The notes: generated by a model from the letters alone, not told the origin. 6,802 nucleotides of DNA from Gammaproteobacteria bacterium (GCA_029287815.1 JARFQK010000141.1:1-6802), one strand, 5' to 3'; shown: positions 1 through 6,571, counted from the first letter of the stretch. Made by a program: numbers and translations.

Positions 1-13
1 CGCTGCGATTAAT

Positions 14-34
14 CCGCAAAAGGCGGGCTTTTTT
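14..34 (+). terminator. Likely terminator of an upstream transcription unit
   Basis: CCGC (14-17) can pair with GCGG (23-26) across a short A-rich loop, and six T follow at 29-34. This visible stem is only 4 bp. The segment GGCGGGC plus the T run looks more like the 3' arm of a longer hairpin whose 5' arm (GCCCGCC) would lie just before base 1. Either way it suggests that an upstream gene ends here and that the tRNA starts a new unit. Moderate to low certainty, because the left side is cut off. Confidence 0.4.
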
Positions 35-58
35 GATATGATTCGCTTTCACTGGTCA

Positions 59-142
<84 letters not shown>

Positions 143-177
143 AATTCCCAGTTTAATCAGAAACTTCCGAGGTTATT

Positions 178-1458
178 ATGCAGGTCTCAGTCGAAGCGGG
201 CGAGGGGCTCGAACGTAAGCTGAAAATACAGATTCCGAACGACACAGTGGAAACACAGGTAGAAAGCCGACTCAAGTCGATGCTCCCGCGCGTCAAGGTC
301 GATGGGTTCCGTCCGGGCAAAGTGCCCATGAGGATCGTCAAGCAGCACTACGGAAGCCAGGTCTTTCAGGAAGTGGCCGGTGAACTGATTCAAAAGTCTT
401 TTCATGAGGCGTTAACACAGGAGCATCTGAATCCGGCCGGAGAGCCAGCGATATCCACTGATGGCATCAAGCAGGGGGAGCCGCTGGAATTCACCGCAAC
501 GTTTGAGGTCTTTCCCGAGGTGGAGCTCTGCCCAGTGGCTGATCTGAAACTGGAAAAGGCGGTCGCATCGGTGACCGACGCCGATATCGATAATATGATC
601 GAAACCCTGCGTAAACAAAGAATCAGCTGGAATGCGGTCGATCGTGCAGCAGCTGAAGGCGACCGCTTGACGATCGACTTTGTCGGGAAAGTTGATGGCG
701 AGGCTTTCGAAGGCGGTTCCGCCAACGGCGTGGCGCTCACCCTTGGCAGTGGCAGCATGATCCCGGGCTTCGAAGACAATCTGAAAGGGGCCAAAAAGGG
801 GGATGCTCGAACGTTTGCGGTCACTTTTCCCGATGACTACCAGGCCGAACAGCTTGCAGGTAAAGAAGCAGAATTCGACGTCGCGATCACTGCTGTGGAG
901 GAATCGGTACTTCCTGAAGTGGATGACGAGTTCGCCAAGGCATTTGGCGTTGAAGATGGCGATGTGACTCAGCTTCGCCAGGAGGTGCGCGGGAATATGC
1001 AACGCGAGATGGAAGGCCGAATCCGTGCCCAGATGAAAAAGCAAGTCATGGATCAATTGATCGAGAGAAATCCTATCGAAGTACCAGCGGCAATCGTCAA
1101 GCAGGAGGCCGAAGTCCTACAGAGGCAGACAGCGATGCAGTCGCCTGGATCTGACCGCCCCCTCGAGGCGTTCCTGGATGAAGCCACGCGCCGCGTCAAG
1201 CTTGGCCTGATTCTCGCAGAGGTCGTAAAGACCGCTGAGATCAAGCCGGATCAAGACAAAGTCCGTGAGCGTGTCGAGCACATGTCAAAAGATTATGAAG
1301 ATCCGGATGAATTTGTTCGCTATTATCGGGAAAATGCTCAGTTGATGAAGAGCGTCGAGACTTTGGTGATAGAGGACATGGTGGTTGACTGGGTAGTGGA
1401 CCAGGCCCAGGTCAATGAAACGAAAACTTCATTCGACGATCTAATGTATGGCATATAA
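178..1458 (+). CDS. tig: Trigger factor, ribosome-associated chaperone and prolyl isomerase
   Basis: Trigger factor binds the large ribosomal subunit next to the exit tunnel, shields nascent cytosolic chains, and has peptidyl-prolyl cis-trans isomerase activity. At 426 aa it matches the family (432 in E. coli). The N-terminal ribosome-binding domain (about 1-112) carries the signature GFRPGKVP at 43-50, the loop that contacts protein L23. An FKBP-type isomerase domain spans about 161-243, from GDRLTIDFVGKVDG to the motif IPGFEDNL and the segment ending AITAVEE. The remaining C-terminal helical arms form the substrate-holding cradle, ending in a family-typical tail (TSFDDLM). The ATG at 178 has GAGG (169-172) five bases upstream. 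It lies 35 bases after the tRNA and 52 before clpP, with no terminator on either side, so co-transcription with clpP is likely. The gene is intact, with no oddities. Confidence 0.98.
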   Translation: MQVSVEAGEGLERKLKIQIPNDTVETQVESRLKSMLPRVKVDGFRPGKVPMRIVKQHYGSQVFQEVAGELIQKSFHEALTQEHLNPAGEPAISTDGIKQGEPLEFTATFEVFPEVELCPVADLKLEKAVASVTDADIDNMIETLRKQRISWNAVDRAAAEGDRLTIDFVGKVDGEAFEGGSANGVALTLGSGSMIPGFEDNLKGAKKGDARTFAVTFPDDYQAEQLAGKEAEFDVAITAVEESVLPEVDDEFAKAFGVEDGDVTQLRQEVRGNMQREMEGRIRAQMKKQVMDQLIERNPIEVPAAIVKQEAEVLQRQTAMQSPGSDRPLEAFLDEATRRVKLGLILAEVVKTAEIKPDQDKVRERVEHMSKDYEDPDEFVRYYRENAQLMKSVETLVIEDMVVDWVVDQAQVNETKTSFDDLMYGI

Positions 1459-1471
1459 AAACAAATCAACT

Positions 1472-1502
1472 ATAAACTAAAGGGTCCTGATAAACTCAAA
1501 GG
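1472..1502 (+). repeat. Direct repeat in the clpP leader duplicating the ribosome-binding region
   Basis: ATAAACT-AAAGG (1472-1483) recurs as ATAAACTCAAAGG (1490-1502), an 18-base period with one inserted C. The second copy supplies the clpP Shine-Dalgarno (AAAGG, 8 bases before the ATG at 1511). The first copy has an even better AAAGGG (1479-1484) but no start codon at a useful distance. It may be a standby ribosome site or just a small duplication. Confidence 0.6.
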
Positions 1503-1510
1503 TTACGTAA

Positions 1511-2140
1511 ATGGAATATAATAGTCATTCTCAAGGCGCGCTCGACACAACGTCGCTCAATCTAATTCCGATGGTCGTTGAGCAGACGTCGCGTGGCGAA
1601 CGTTCATACGACATCTATTCCCGGTTGCTCAAAGAGAGGGTCATTTTTGTTGTTGGCCCCGTCGACGATCACATGGCAAACCTCGTGGTCGCTCAGCTTT
1701 TGTACCTCGAGTCCGAAAACCCTGACAAGGATATTTCGCTCTACATCAACTCACCCGGTGGTGTGGTGACTGCAGGACTCGCAATCTATGACACCATGCA
1801 GTTTGTAAAACCGGATATCAGTACCTTGTGTGTCGGCCAAGCTGCCAGTATGGGTGCTGTGTTGCTGGCAGGTGGCAGCAAAGGCAAACGTTACTGTCTG
1901 CCGCATTCACGCGTGATGATTCATCAACCGCTTGGCGGTTTTCAAGGGCAAGCCTCGGACATCGATATCCATGCGCGCGAGATCCTCAAGATTCGCGATC
2001 AGTTGAATCGACTTCTGGCCAAGCACAGTGGACAACCGATCGAAAAAATTGGTGAGGACACGGAGCGTGACAATTTCATGAGTAGCGATGAAGCTGCCGA
2101 ATACGGTTTGATCGACGAGGTGCTAAAAACGCGGGTGTAA
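1511..2140 (+). CDS. clpP: ATP-dependent Clp protease proteolytic subunit ClpP
   Basis: ClpP is the serine peptidase that assembles into two stacked heptameric rings and degrades proteins threaded in by ClpX (or ClpA). The 209-aa product has the full triad: Ser113 in GQAASMGA, His138 in MIHQP and Asp187 in TERDNFM, each offset by two from E. coli precursor numbering. By alignment with E. coli, where the mature enzyme starts at ALVPMVIEQ, about 16 residues before NLIPMVVEQ would be a removable propeptide. The glycine-rich strand reads NSPGGVVTAG with Val85, where many relatives have Ser. The ATG at 1511 has AAAGG at 1498-1502. A TATAAA at 1454-1459, overlapping the tig stop, could be a -10 box for a separate promoter, but its -35 is poor. 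No terminator lies between tig and clpP. clpX follows, but after an unusually long gap. Confidence 0.98.
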   Translation: MEYNSHSQGALDTTSLNLIPMVVEQTSRGERSYDIYSRLLKERVIFVVGPVDDHMANLVVAQLLYLESENPDKDISLYINSPGGVVTAGLAIYDTMQFVKPDISTLCVGQAASMGAVLLAGGSKGKRYCLPHSRVMIHQPLGGFQGQASDIDIHAREILKIRDQLNRLLAKHSGQPIEKIGEDTERDNFMSSDEAAEYGLIDEVLKTRV

Positions 2141-2178
2141 GGCGCAATTGGTCTGAGGACTCACGCAGCGCAGTTCAC

Positions 2179-2538
2179 TTGTGTCGATTGATTCTTGCCC
2201 TGGCAGGCTGTGGTGCTATCGTGCTTCCAGTCTCGGCCGGTATGGCGCATAAGACGATGCCCGATTTCAACCGACGAAAGGGAATAACTGACTTGTTGAA
2301 CCGTGTGCTCATTAGTCGACAAACATCGGCCCGCGCCATCGTGCTCAACGACATGAGCGAAGCAGCCTTGACAGCTTGGCCTGGCGGGTCGCATCAGAGC
2401 GGCGCACTGGCTGCACAACTGCTCATGGCGACGCAGATTGCACAGGTTGCAGCGCGCGAATGCGCGTGTTTTCCGCTATTTCCCCATCAATATCGCGCTA
2501 AATGGATCCAAAATGTTGCTATAGTGGTCGAAATTTGA
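2179..2538 (+). CDS. Doubtful ORF, unknown protein or gene remnant
   Basis: I do not recognise this product and am not sure it is a gene. The frame is open from before the clpP stop to the TGA at 2536, and the first usable start is TTG at 2179. That would give 119 aa with a hydrophobic N-terminus (LILALAGCGAIVLPVSA) resembling a secretion signal, perhaps cleaved near residue 20, or a lipobox-like LAGC at residues 8-11 that sits too close to the start. An alternative ATG at 2242 removes the hydrophobic part and leaves a soluble 98-aa product. Neither start has a Shine-Dalgarno at a proper distance; the nearest GAGG (2155-2158) is 20 bases from the TTG. Codon third positions are roughly balanced. 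A possible terminator hairpin lies inside the frame, which argues against expression. It could be a decayed gene inserted between clpP and clpX. Confidence 0.2.
   Translation: MCRLILALAGCGAIVLPVSAGMAHKTMPDFNRRKGITDLLNRVLISRQTSARAIVLNDMSEAALTAWPGGSHQSGALAAQLLMATQIAQVAARECACFPLFPHQYRAKWIQNVAIVVEI
2452..2472 (+). terminator. Possible weak terminator downstream of clpP
   Basis: CGCGC (2453-2457) pairs with GCGCG (2462-2466) around a GAAT loop, extended by a G-T pair (2452/2467) and followed by TGTTTT. The stem is short and the T run only four, so termination would be partial at best. It lies about 310 bases after the clpP stop and would separate the tig-clpP transcript from the clpX promoter. 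Confidence 0.3.
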
Positions 2539-2552
2539 CAGATAGGCCCGAA

Positions 2553-2579
2553 AGCATTCGATTTTGTCCGAAAAATGCT
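2553..2579. repeat. Imperfect inverted repeat upstream of the clpX promoter
   Basis: AGCATTCG (2553-2560) faces CGAA-AA-ATGCT (2569-2579), which is its reverse complement with three extra A. The six outer bases match exactly (AGCATT/AATGCT). The repeat lies some 30 bases upstream of the proposed clpX -10 box, where a regulator could bind. It is not followed by a T run, so it is not a terminator. Confidence 0.35.
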
Positions 2580-2586
2580 GATGGAA

Positions 2587-2615
2587 TTATCGAAATGAGC
2601 TATTGTCTATATAAT
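2587..2615 (+). promoter_or_regulatory. Probable clpX promoter (sigma70 type)
   Basis: A perfect TATAAT -10 box (2610-2615) sits in an AT-rich segment. The best -35 at 17-bp spacing is TTATCG (2587-2592), only half matching. Transcription would start near 2622, leaving a leader of about 70 bases before the clpX ATG. I see no good RpoH site here: CTTGCAA at 2635-2641 has no CCCCAT-like partner at the right distance. Confidence 0.5.
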
Positions 2616-2693
2616 ATCGTAACCTTTCTAAAAACTTGCAAGCGTCATTCGAAATTGGCATTGTAGTGTGGTAGCTATGATCAAGGGGTCTAT

Positions 2694-3989
2694 ATGAGCG
2701 ACGACAAGAACCATTCAGGTAACGATACCGAAAAACTGCTGTACTGTTCGTTCTGCGGAAAGAGCCAGCACGAAGTCAAAAAATTGATCGCTGGTCCTTC
2801 GGTATATGTTTGTGATGAATGTGTCGAACTGTGCAATGACATCATTCGCGAGGAGATGGAAGAAGAATCTACGTCGGCGATTCGAAAGTTACCGACCCCG
2901 CATGAAATCAATGCCATCCTGAACGACTACGTGATCGGACAGGAGCGCGCCAAAAAGGTGTTGTCCGTTGCAGTTTACAATCATTACAAGCGCCTCGAAG
3001 TCAAGCACAAGAAAGATGACATTGAGCTTTCGAAAAGCAATATCTTGTTGATCGGTCCCACAGGCTCCGGTAAGACGTTGCTTGCCGAGACCATGGCGCG
3101 ACTGCTCAATGTGCCATTCACGATAGCTGATGCGACCACGTTGACCGAAGCTGGCTATGTCGGTGAGGATGTCGAGAACATTATTCAGAAACTGCTTCAG
3201 AAATGTGACTACGACGTAGAAAAAGCGCAAACGGGCATCGTGTATATCGACGAGATCGACAAGATATCACGAAAATCGGACAATCCTTCCATCACGCGTG
3301 ACGTCTCTGGCGAAGGCGTCCAACAAGCCTTGTTGAAGCTGATCGAGGGTACGATTGCGTCGGTACCGCCTCAGGGCGGGCGCAAGCATCCACAGCAGGA
3401 GTTCCTGCAGGTGGACACGGCAAAGATATTGTTCATTTGCGGTGGCGCTTTTTCCGGCCTGGACAAGGTCGTCCGCGATCGCTCTGAAAAGAGCGGCATT
3501 GGTTTTGGGGCCCAGGTTCGAAGCAAAGACAAAGAGGTTAGTCCGTCCGAAGTGTTGACGAATCTGGAAGCGGACGATTTGATTCAATATGGGCTTATAC
3601 CCGAATTTGTCGGCCGACTGCCGGTAATAGCGACACTCGAGGAGCTCGATGAAGAGGCGTTGGTAACGATTTTGAAAGAGCCCAGGAATGCGCTTGCCAA
3701 GCAGTACGCCAAGATGATCGAGATGGAAGGCTGTGAGCTCGAGCTACGTGACGATGCATTGCGCGCGATTGCACGCAAAGCGATGCAGCGTAAGACGGGT
3801 GCCCGCGGCCTGCGCACGATCCTCGAGAACGTGCTCCTCGAGACCATGTACGATTTGCCGTCACAGGAAGATGTTGTGAAAGTGGTCATTGATGAATCAG
3901 TGATCGAAGGGGTCAACAAGCCGTTTCTTGTGTATGAGGGTGGTGAAAGCCATCAAACCTCCGCCGAGCTGCACGCTACGCAAGAATAG
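2694..3989 (+). CDS. clpX: ATP-dependent Clp protease ATP-binding subunit ClpX
   Basis: ClpX is a hexameric AAA+ unfoldase that recognises tagged proteins, pulls them through its central pore and delivers them to ClpP. The 431-aa product has the N-terminal zinc-binding domain with Cys18, Cys21, Cys40 and Cys43 (CSFC...CDEC). It then has Walker A GPTGSGKT (121-128) and pore loop GYVG (154-157). Walker B includes Asp186-Glu187. The RKH pore-entrance loop is at 230-232, and the IGF tripeptide that docks on ClpP is at 269-271. The arginine finger is Arg308 in EFVGRLP, and sensor 2 is Arg371 in GARGLR. All key residues are present and length is normal (424 in E. coli). The ATG at 2694 has AAGGGG (2683-2688) five bases upstream, an excellent ribosome site. 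It probably has its own promoter, and read-through into lon is possible since the 75-base spacer holds no terminator with a T run. Confidence 0.98.
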   Translation: MSDDKNHSGNDTEKLLYCSFCGKSQHEVKKLIAGPSVYVCDECVELCNDIIREEMEEESTSAIRKLPTPHEINAILNDYVIGQERAKKVLSVAVYNHYKRLEVKHKKDDIELSKSNILLIGPTGSGKTLLAETMARLLNVPFTIADATTLTEAGYVGEDVENIIQKLLQKCDYDVEKAQTGIVYIDEIDKISRKSDNPSITRDVSGEGVQQALLKLIEGTIASVPPQGGRKHPQQEFLQVDTAKILFICGGAFSGLDKVVRDRSEKSGIGFGAQVRSKDKEVSPSEVLTNLEADDLIQYGLIPEFVGRLPVIATLEELDEEALVTILKEPRNALAKQYAKMIEMEGCELELRDDALRAIARKAMQRKTGARGLRTILENVLLETMYDLPSQEDVVKVVIDESVIEGVNKPFLVYEGGESHQTSAELHATQE

Positions 3990-4001
3990 TGATCCGAGCA
4001 G

Positions 4002-4059
4002 ATCGAGAGCTTGAAACCCTCGATTCTGCCCACATGTATACCGAAACAATCTATCGAGG
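4002..4059 (+). promoter_or_regulatory. Complementary arms that could hide the lon Shine-Dalgarno
   Basis: Arm A, ATCGAG (4002-4007), and arm C, ATCGAGG (4053-4059, containing the lon Shine-Dalgarno), can both pair with arm B, CCTCGAT (4018-4024). A-B gives 6 bp with an 11-base loop; B-C gives 7 bp with a 28-base loop and would cover GAGG. In mRNA reading through from clpX all three arms exist. In mRNA begun at the proposed heat-shock promoter (about 4044) only arm C remains and the site is free. The complementarity is seen; the switching is inference. Confidence 0.35.
4010..4038 (+). promoter_or_regulatory. RpoH (sigma32)-type heat-shock promoter of lon
   Basis: CTTGAAA (4010-4016) matches the sigma32 -35 element exactly. 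After a 13-bp spacer, CCACATGTA (4030-4038) matches the -10 element CCCCATnTA at all defined positions but one. Transcription would start about 4043-4046, giving a leader of roughly 20 bases that carries the Shine-Dalgarno (GAGG, 4056-4059) and the ATG at 4065. lon is a known sigma32 target in E. coli, so sequence and context agree. The site also argues against a TTG start for lon at 4011, which falls inside the -35 box. Confidence 0.72.
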
Positions 4060-4064
4060 CACCT

Positions 4065-6500
4065 ATGGCCACTTCAACTGATCTTACCGATTCGAATCCA
4101 GGCGCGACCGAAGTACCCGTACTCCCATTACGAGACGTTGTGGTTTATCCACACATGGTTATTCCGCTTTTTGTCGGACGAGAAAAGTCCATTCAGGCCC
4201 TCGATGCGGCAATGCAGAGTAATAAGCAAATTCTGCTGGTTGCGCAGAAAAGCGCTGATATCGACGAACCTTCTGTCGATGACGTTTACGAAATCGGCAC
4301 GATTGCCACGATCCTGCAGCTGCTAAAGCTGCCGGATGGGACCATAAAGGTTCTGGTCGAGGGCGTTCAGCGGGCGCGCGTGCAGGATCTCAGAGATGGT
4401 GAGGCGTTTTTTATCGGTGGCTATACGCTGCTGGAGAGCGAGTCTTCCGTAGGGAACAAAGAACTGGAGATACTATCGCGGTCGATACTTGGCGCATTCG
4501 ATCAATATGTCAAGCTGAACAAAAAAGTGCCCGCTGAGATTTTGACCTCTTTGTCCGGTATCGACGAACCGTCTCGGTTGTCAGATACGATAGCCGCGCA
4601 TATGTCGTTGAAGCTCGACGAAAAACAAAAAATTCTCGAGATCGTCGACGTGCATCAGAGGCTCGAATACCTGATGAAAGTGATCGATGGTGAAATTGAT
4701 CTGCTGCAGATAGAGAAACGAATCCGTGGCCGCGTCAAGCAGCAAATGGAGAAGAGTCAGCGTGAGTATTACCTGAACGAACAAATGAAGGCGATCCAGA
4801 AAGAACTCGGTGATCTTGAGGACGCGCCAAACGAAATCGAGGAGCTGGAACAGCGCATTGACAAAGCGGGTATGCCAAAAGAGGCCCGGAAAAAGGCGCT
4901 AAACGAGCTGAATAAACTCAAAATGATGTCGCCCATGTCAGCTGAGGCGACTGTAGTGCGCAACTATATCGATTGGCTGGCAGACTGTCCCTGGAAGAAG
5001 AAAACAAAGATCAGCAATGATCTGAGCAAGGCCGAGCAGGTGTTGAATGATGACCACTACGGTCTCGAGAAAGTCAAAGAGCGTATCCTTGAATATCTTG
5101 CGGTTCAACAACGTGTGAAGAAGTTGAAAGGGCCGATATTGTGCCTGGTGGGGCCACCCGGTGTCGGAAAGACCTCCCTGGGCCAATCCATCGCGCGTGC
5201 GACCAACCGGAAATACACGCGTATGGCTCTCGGCGGGGTGCGCGATGAATCCGAGATACGCGGTCATCGCAGAACTTACATTGGCTCACTACCCGGCAAG
5301 GTGGTGCAGAATTTGTGTAAAGTCGGTACGCGCAATCCACTATTTCTGCTCGACGAGATCGACAAAATGGCTGCAGACTTCAGAGGGGATCCGGCGTCCG
5401 CTTTGCTCGAAGTGCTGGATCCCGAACAGAACCATACGTTCGCCGATCATTACCTCGAAGTGGATTTCGACTTATCGGATGTAATGTTCGTGGCGACCGC
5501 GAACAGCATGAACATTCCGGCACCGTTACTCGACCGCATGGAGGTAATTCGTCTGCCCGGATACACCGAGGACGAAAAAGTTGCCATTGCGCGCAATTAT
5601 CTGTTGCCCAAACAGATGAAAAATAACGGCCTGAAAGATAATGAGTTGCAGGTGCGTGATTCGGCACTGCGCGATATCGTCAGGCTCTACACGCGTGAAG
5701 CGGGTGTGCGCAGCTTGGAACGAGAAATTGCCAAAATCTGCCGGAGAGTGGTCAAGAACGCAGTGCTGAAACCGACAGAAAAAGGCACCTCGGTTACTTC
5801 GCGAAATCTTGATAAATACCTGGGCGTTTACCGCTACCGTTACGGTGAAGCCGAGGAAAATGATCAGGTTGGTATGGTTAATGGTCTTGCCTGGACGGAA
5901 GTGGGTGGTGAATTGCTTACCATTGAATCGGCGATGATGCCGGGTAAGGGCAAGTTGTCGTTCACCGGTCAGCTCGGGGATGTGATGCAGGAGTCTATTC
6001 AAGCCGCCATGACCGTAATGCGCAGTCGCTCGGCGTCTTTGGGGCTGGAGCCTGATTTCCAGGATGATATTGATATCCATATACACGTGCCGGAAGGTGC
6101 GACGCCCAAGGACGGTCCCAGTGCAGGTACCGGAATGTGTACTGCGATCGCTTCGGTGCTGACCGGTATCCCGGTTAAGGCGAGTGTCGCTATGACCGGG
6201 GAGATTACCTTGCGTGGTGAAGTGCTGCCGATTGGCGGTTTGAAAGAAAAGCTCCTGGCCGCTCATAGGGCTGGCGTAAAGACCGTTCTGATTCCGGAAG
6301 AAAACAGGAAAGACCTGGCTGAAATGCCCAAAAACATTCTGAGCAAGCTGGATATAAAACCGGTTCGCTGGATCGATCAGGTGCTTCAGCTCGCCTTGCA
6401 AAAGATGCCGACGCCTCTCAATGAAAAGTCGGCAAGCGAGAGGAAGGCGAGTAACCAGGGAAAAGGCAAAAAGAACAGGGATAGCGTTCGCCATCACTAA
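4065..6500 (+). CDS. lon: ATP-dependent protease Lon (La)
   Basis: Lon is a cytosolic homohexameric protease with AAA+ unfoldase and Ser-Lys peptidase on one chain. It degrades misfolded proteins and short-lived regulators. I choose ATG 4065 (811 aa): GAGG at 4056-4059 is well spaced, and the N-terminus then resembles relatives. The upstream in-frame TTG at 4011 would add 18 residues but lies in a promoter box. The substrate-binding LON domain starts near residue 17 (VPVLPLRDVVVYPHMVIPLF) and is followed by a coiled-coil-rich linker. Walker A GPPGVGKT is at 363-370, and Walker B Asp430-Glu431 is in LFLLDEIDK. The peptidase dyad is Ser686 (DGPSAG) and Lys729 (GGLKEKLLAA). These positions are a constant seven above E. 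coli. The last 25 or so residues form a charged, mostly basic tail; with the seven extra N-terminal residues this makes it 27 longer than E. coli Lon (784). A strong terminator follows. Confidence 0.97.
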   Translation: MATSTDLTDSNPGATEVPVLPLRDVVVYPHMVIPLFVGREKSIQALDAAMQSNKQILLVAQKSADIDEPSVDDVYEIGTIATILQLLKLPDGTIKVLVEGVQRARVQDLRDGEAFFIGGYTLLESESSVGNKELEILSRSILGAFDQYVKLNKKVPAEILTSLSGIDEPSRLSDTIAAHMSLKLDEKQKILEIVDVHQRLEYLMKVIDGEIDLLQIEKRIRGRVKQQMEKSQREYYLNEQMKAIQKELGDLEDAPNEIEELEQRIDKAGMPKEARKKALNELNKLKMMSPMSAEATVVRNYIDWLADCPWKKKTKISNDLSKAEQVLNDDHYGLEKVKERILEYLAVQQRVKKLKGPILCLVGPPGVGKTSLGQSIARATNRKYTRMALGGVRDESEIRGHRRTYIGSLPGKVVQNLCKVGTRNPLFLLDEIDKMAADFRGDPASALLEVLDPEQNHTFADHYLEVDFDLSDVMFVATANSMNIPAPLLDRMEVIRLPGYTEDEKVAIARNYLLPKQMKNNGLKDNELQVRDSALRDIVRLYTREAGVRSLEREIAKICRRVVKNAVLKPTEKGTSVTSRNLDKYLGVYRYRYGEAEENDQVGMVNGLAWTEVGGELLTIESAMMPGKGKLSFTGQLGDVMQESIQAAMTVMRSRSASLGLEPDFQDDIDIHIHVPEGATPKDGPSAGTGMCTAIASVLTGIPVKASVAMTGEITLRGEVLPIGGLKEKLLAAHRAGVKTVLIPEENRKDLAEMPKNILSKLDIKPVRWIDQVLQLALQKMPTPLNEKSASERKASNQGKGKKNRDSVRHH

Positions 6501-6517
6501 ACTCTCGATAGACCAAG

Positions 6518-6551
6518 CGCGTGCAATGGCGTTCGTCATTGCACGTGTTTT
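6518..6551 (+). terminator. Strong intrinsic terminator after lon
   Basis: Bases 6520-6528 pair perfectly with 6537-6545 (CGTGCAATG/CATTGCACG). G-T and C-G pairs inside close a GTTC loop, and two more pairs outside make a 13-bp stem (6518-6547), directly followed by TTTT (6548-6551). It starts 17 bases after the lon stop and separates lon from hupB. Confidence 0.85.
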
Positions 6552-6571
6552 GTAACAATAAGTAACAATTA
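6552..6571 (+). repeat. 10-bp tandem direct repeat upstream of hupB
   Basis: GTAACAATAA (6552-6561) is directly followed by GTAACAATTA (6562-6571), 9 of 10 bases identical. The period is about one helical turn, so a dimeric regulator could contact both copies on the same DNA face. It sits between the lon terminator and the hupB promoter, its end 34 bases before the -35 box, a position typical for an activator site. The function is not known. Confidence 0.55.

Larger units (their letters stand above)
2528..2656 (+). repeat. Three TCGAAAT motifs upstream of clpX
   Basis: TCGAAAT occurs at 2528-2534, 2590-2596 and 2649-2655, extended to TCGAAATT in the first and third. The start-to-start spacings are 62 and 59 bases, close to six helical turns each. 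The middle copy falls between the -35 and -10 of the proposed clpX promoter. They may be regulator half-sites or chance in AT-rich DNA. Confidence 0.35.
2141..2693. other. Long clpP-clpX intergenic region
   Basis: This 553-base stretch holds no gene I can name. Bases 2141 to about 2500 have coding-like composition and one frame open for about 400 bases (the doubtful ORF at 2179-2538), plus a small GC hairpin with a T run at 2452-2472. Bases 2520-2690 are AT-rich. They contain the likely clpX promoter (TATAAT at 2610-2615), a perfect TTGACA at 2535-2540 without a convincing -10, an imperfect inverted repeat (2553-2579), three TCGAAAT motifs, and an 8-bp palindrome CTTGCAAG (2635-2642) in the probable leader. 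From memory, the same gap is on the order of 100 bases in E. coli and Pseudomonas. Confidence 0.7.

Noticed and set aside
412..1056. Antisense open frame (214 aa) opposite tig
   Set aside because: Fully covered by the well-supported trigger factor gene, with no recognisable motif.
2368..2373. Perfect TTGACA in the clpP-clpX gap
   Set aside because: No -10-like hexamer at 16-18 bp downstream (GCATCA and neighbours).
2161..2418. Antisense open frame (85 aa) in the clpP-clpX gap
   Set aside because: No ribosome site or recognisable domain, and it is Cys- and Ser-rich in a way typical of non-coding frames. It overlaps the other doubtful ORF.
2635..2664. Possible sigma32 site before clpX (CTTGCAA, then TGGCATTGT)
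   Set aside because: The -35 part is fair, but the -10 part matches CCCCATnT only at CAT, too weak beside the good site before lon.
4011..4064. TTG start for lon, adding 18 residues
   Set aside because: The TTG lies in the proposed -35 box, has no Shine-Dalgarno, and the extra residues are not like other Lon N-termini. The ATG at 4065 has GAGG at ideal spacing.
4145..4153. Perfect DnaA box TTATCCACA inside lon
   Set aside because: It encodes the conserved YPHM stretch of the LON domain and stands alone with no cluster of boxes or AT-rich unwinding region, so chance from codon use is the simplest reading.
5526..6539. Long antisense open frame (337 aa) opposite lon
   Set aside because: It lies over the conserved Lon C-terminal half, starts within the lon terminator hairpin, and its product has no recognisable domain. 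It is a codon-bias shadow.
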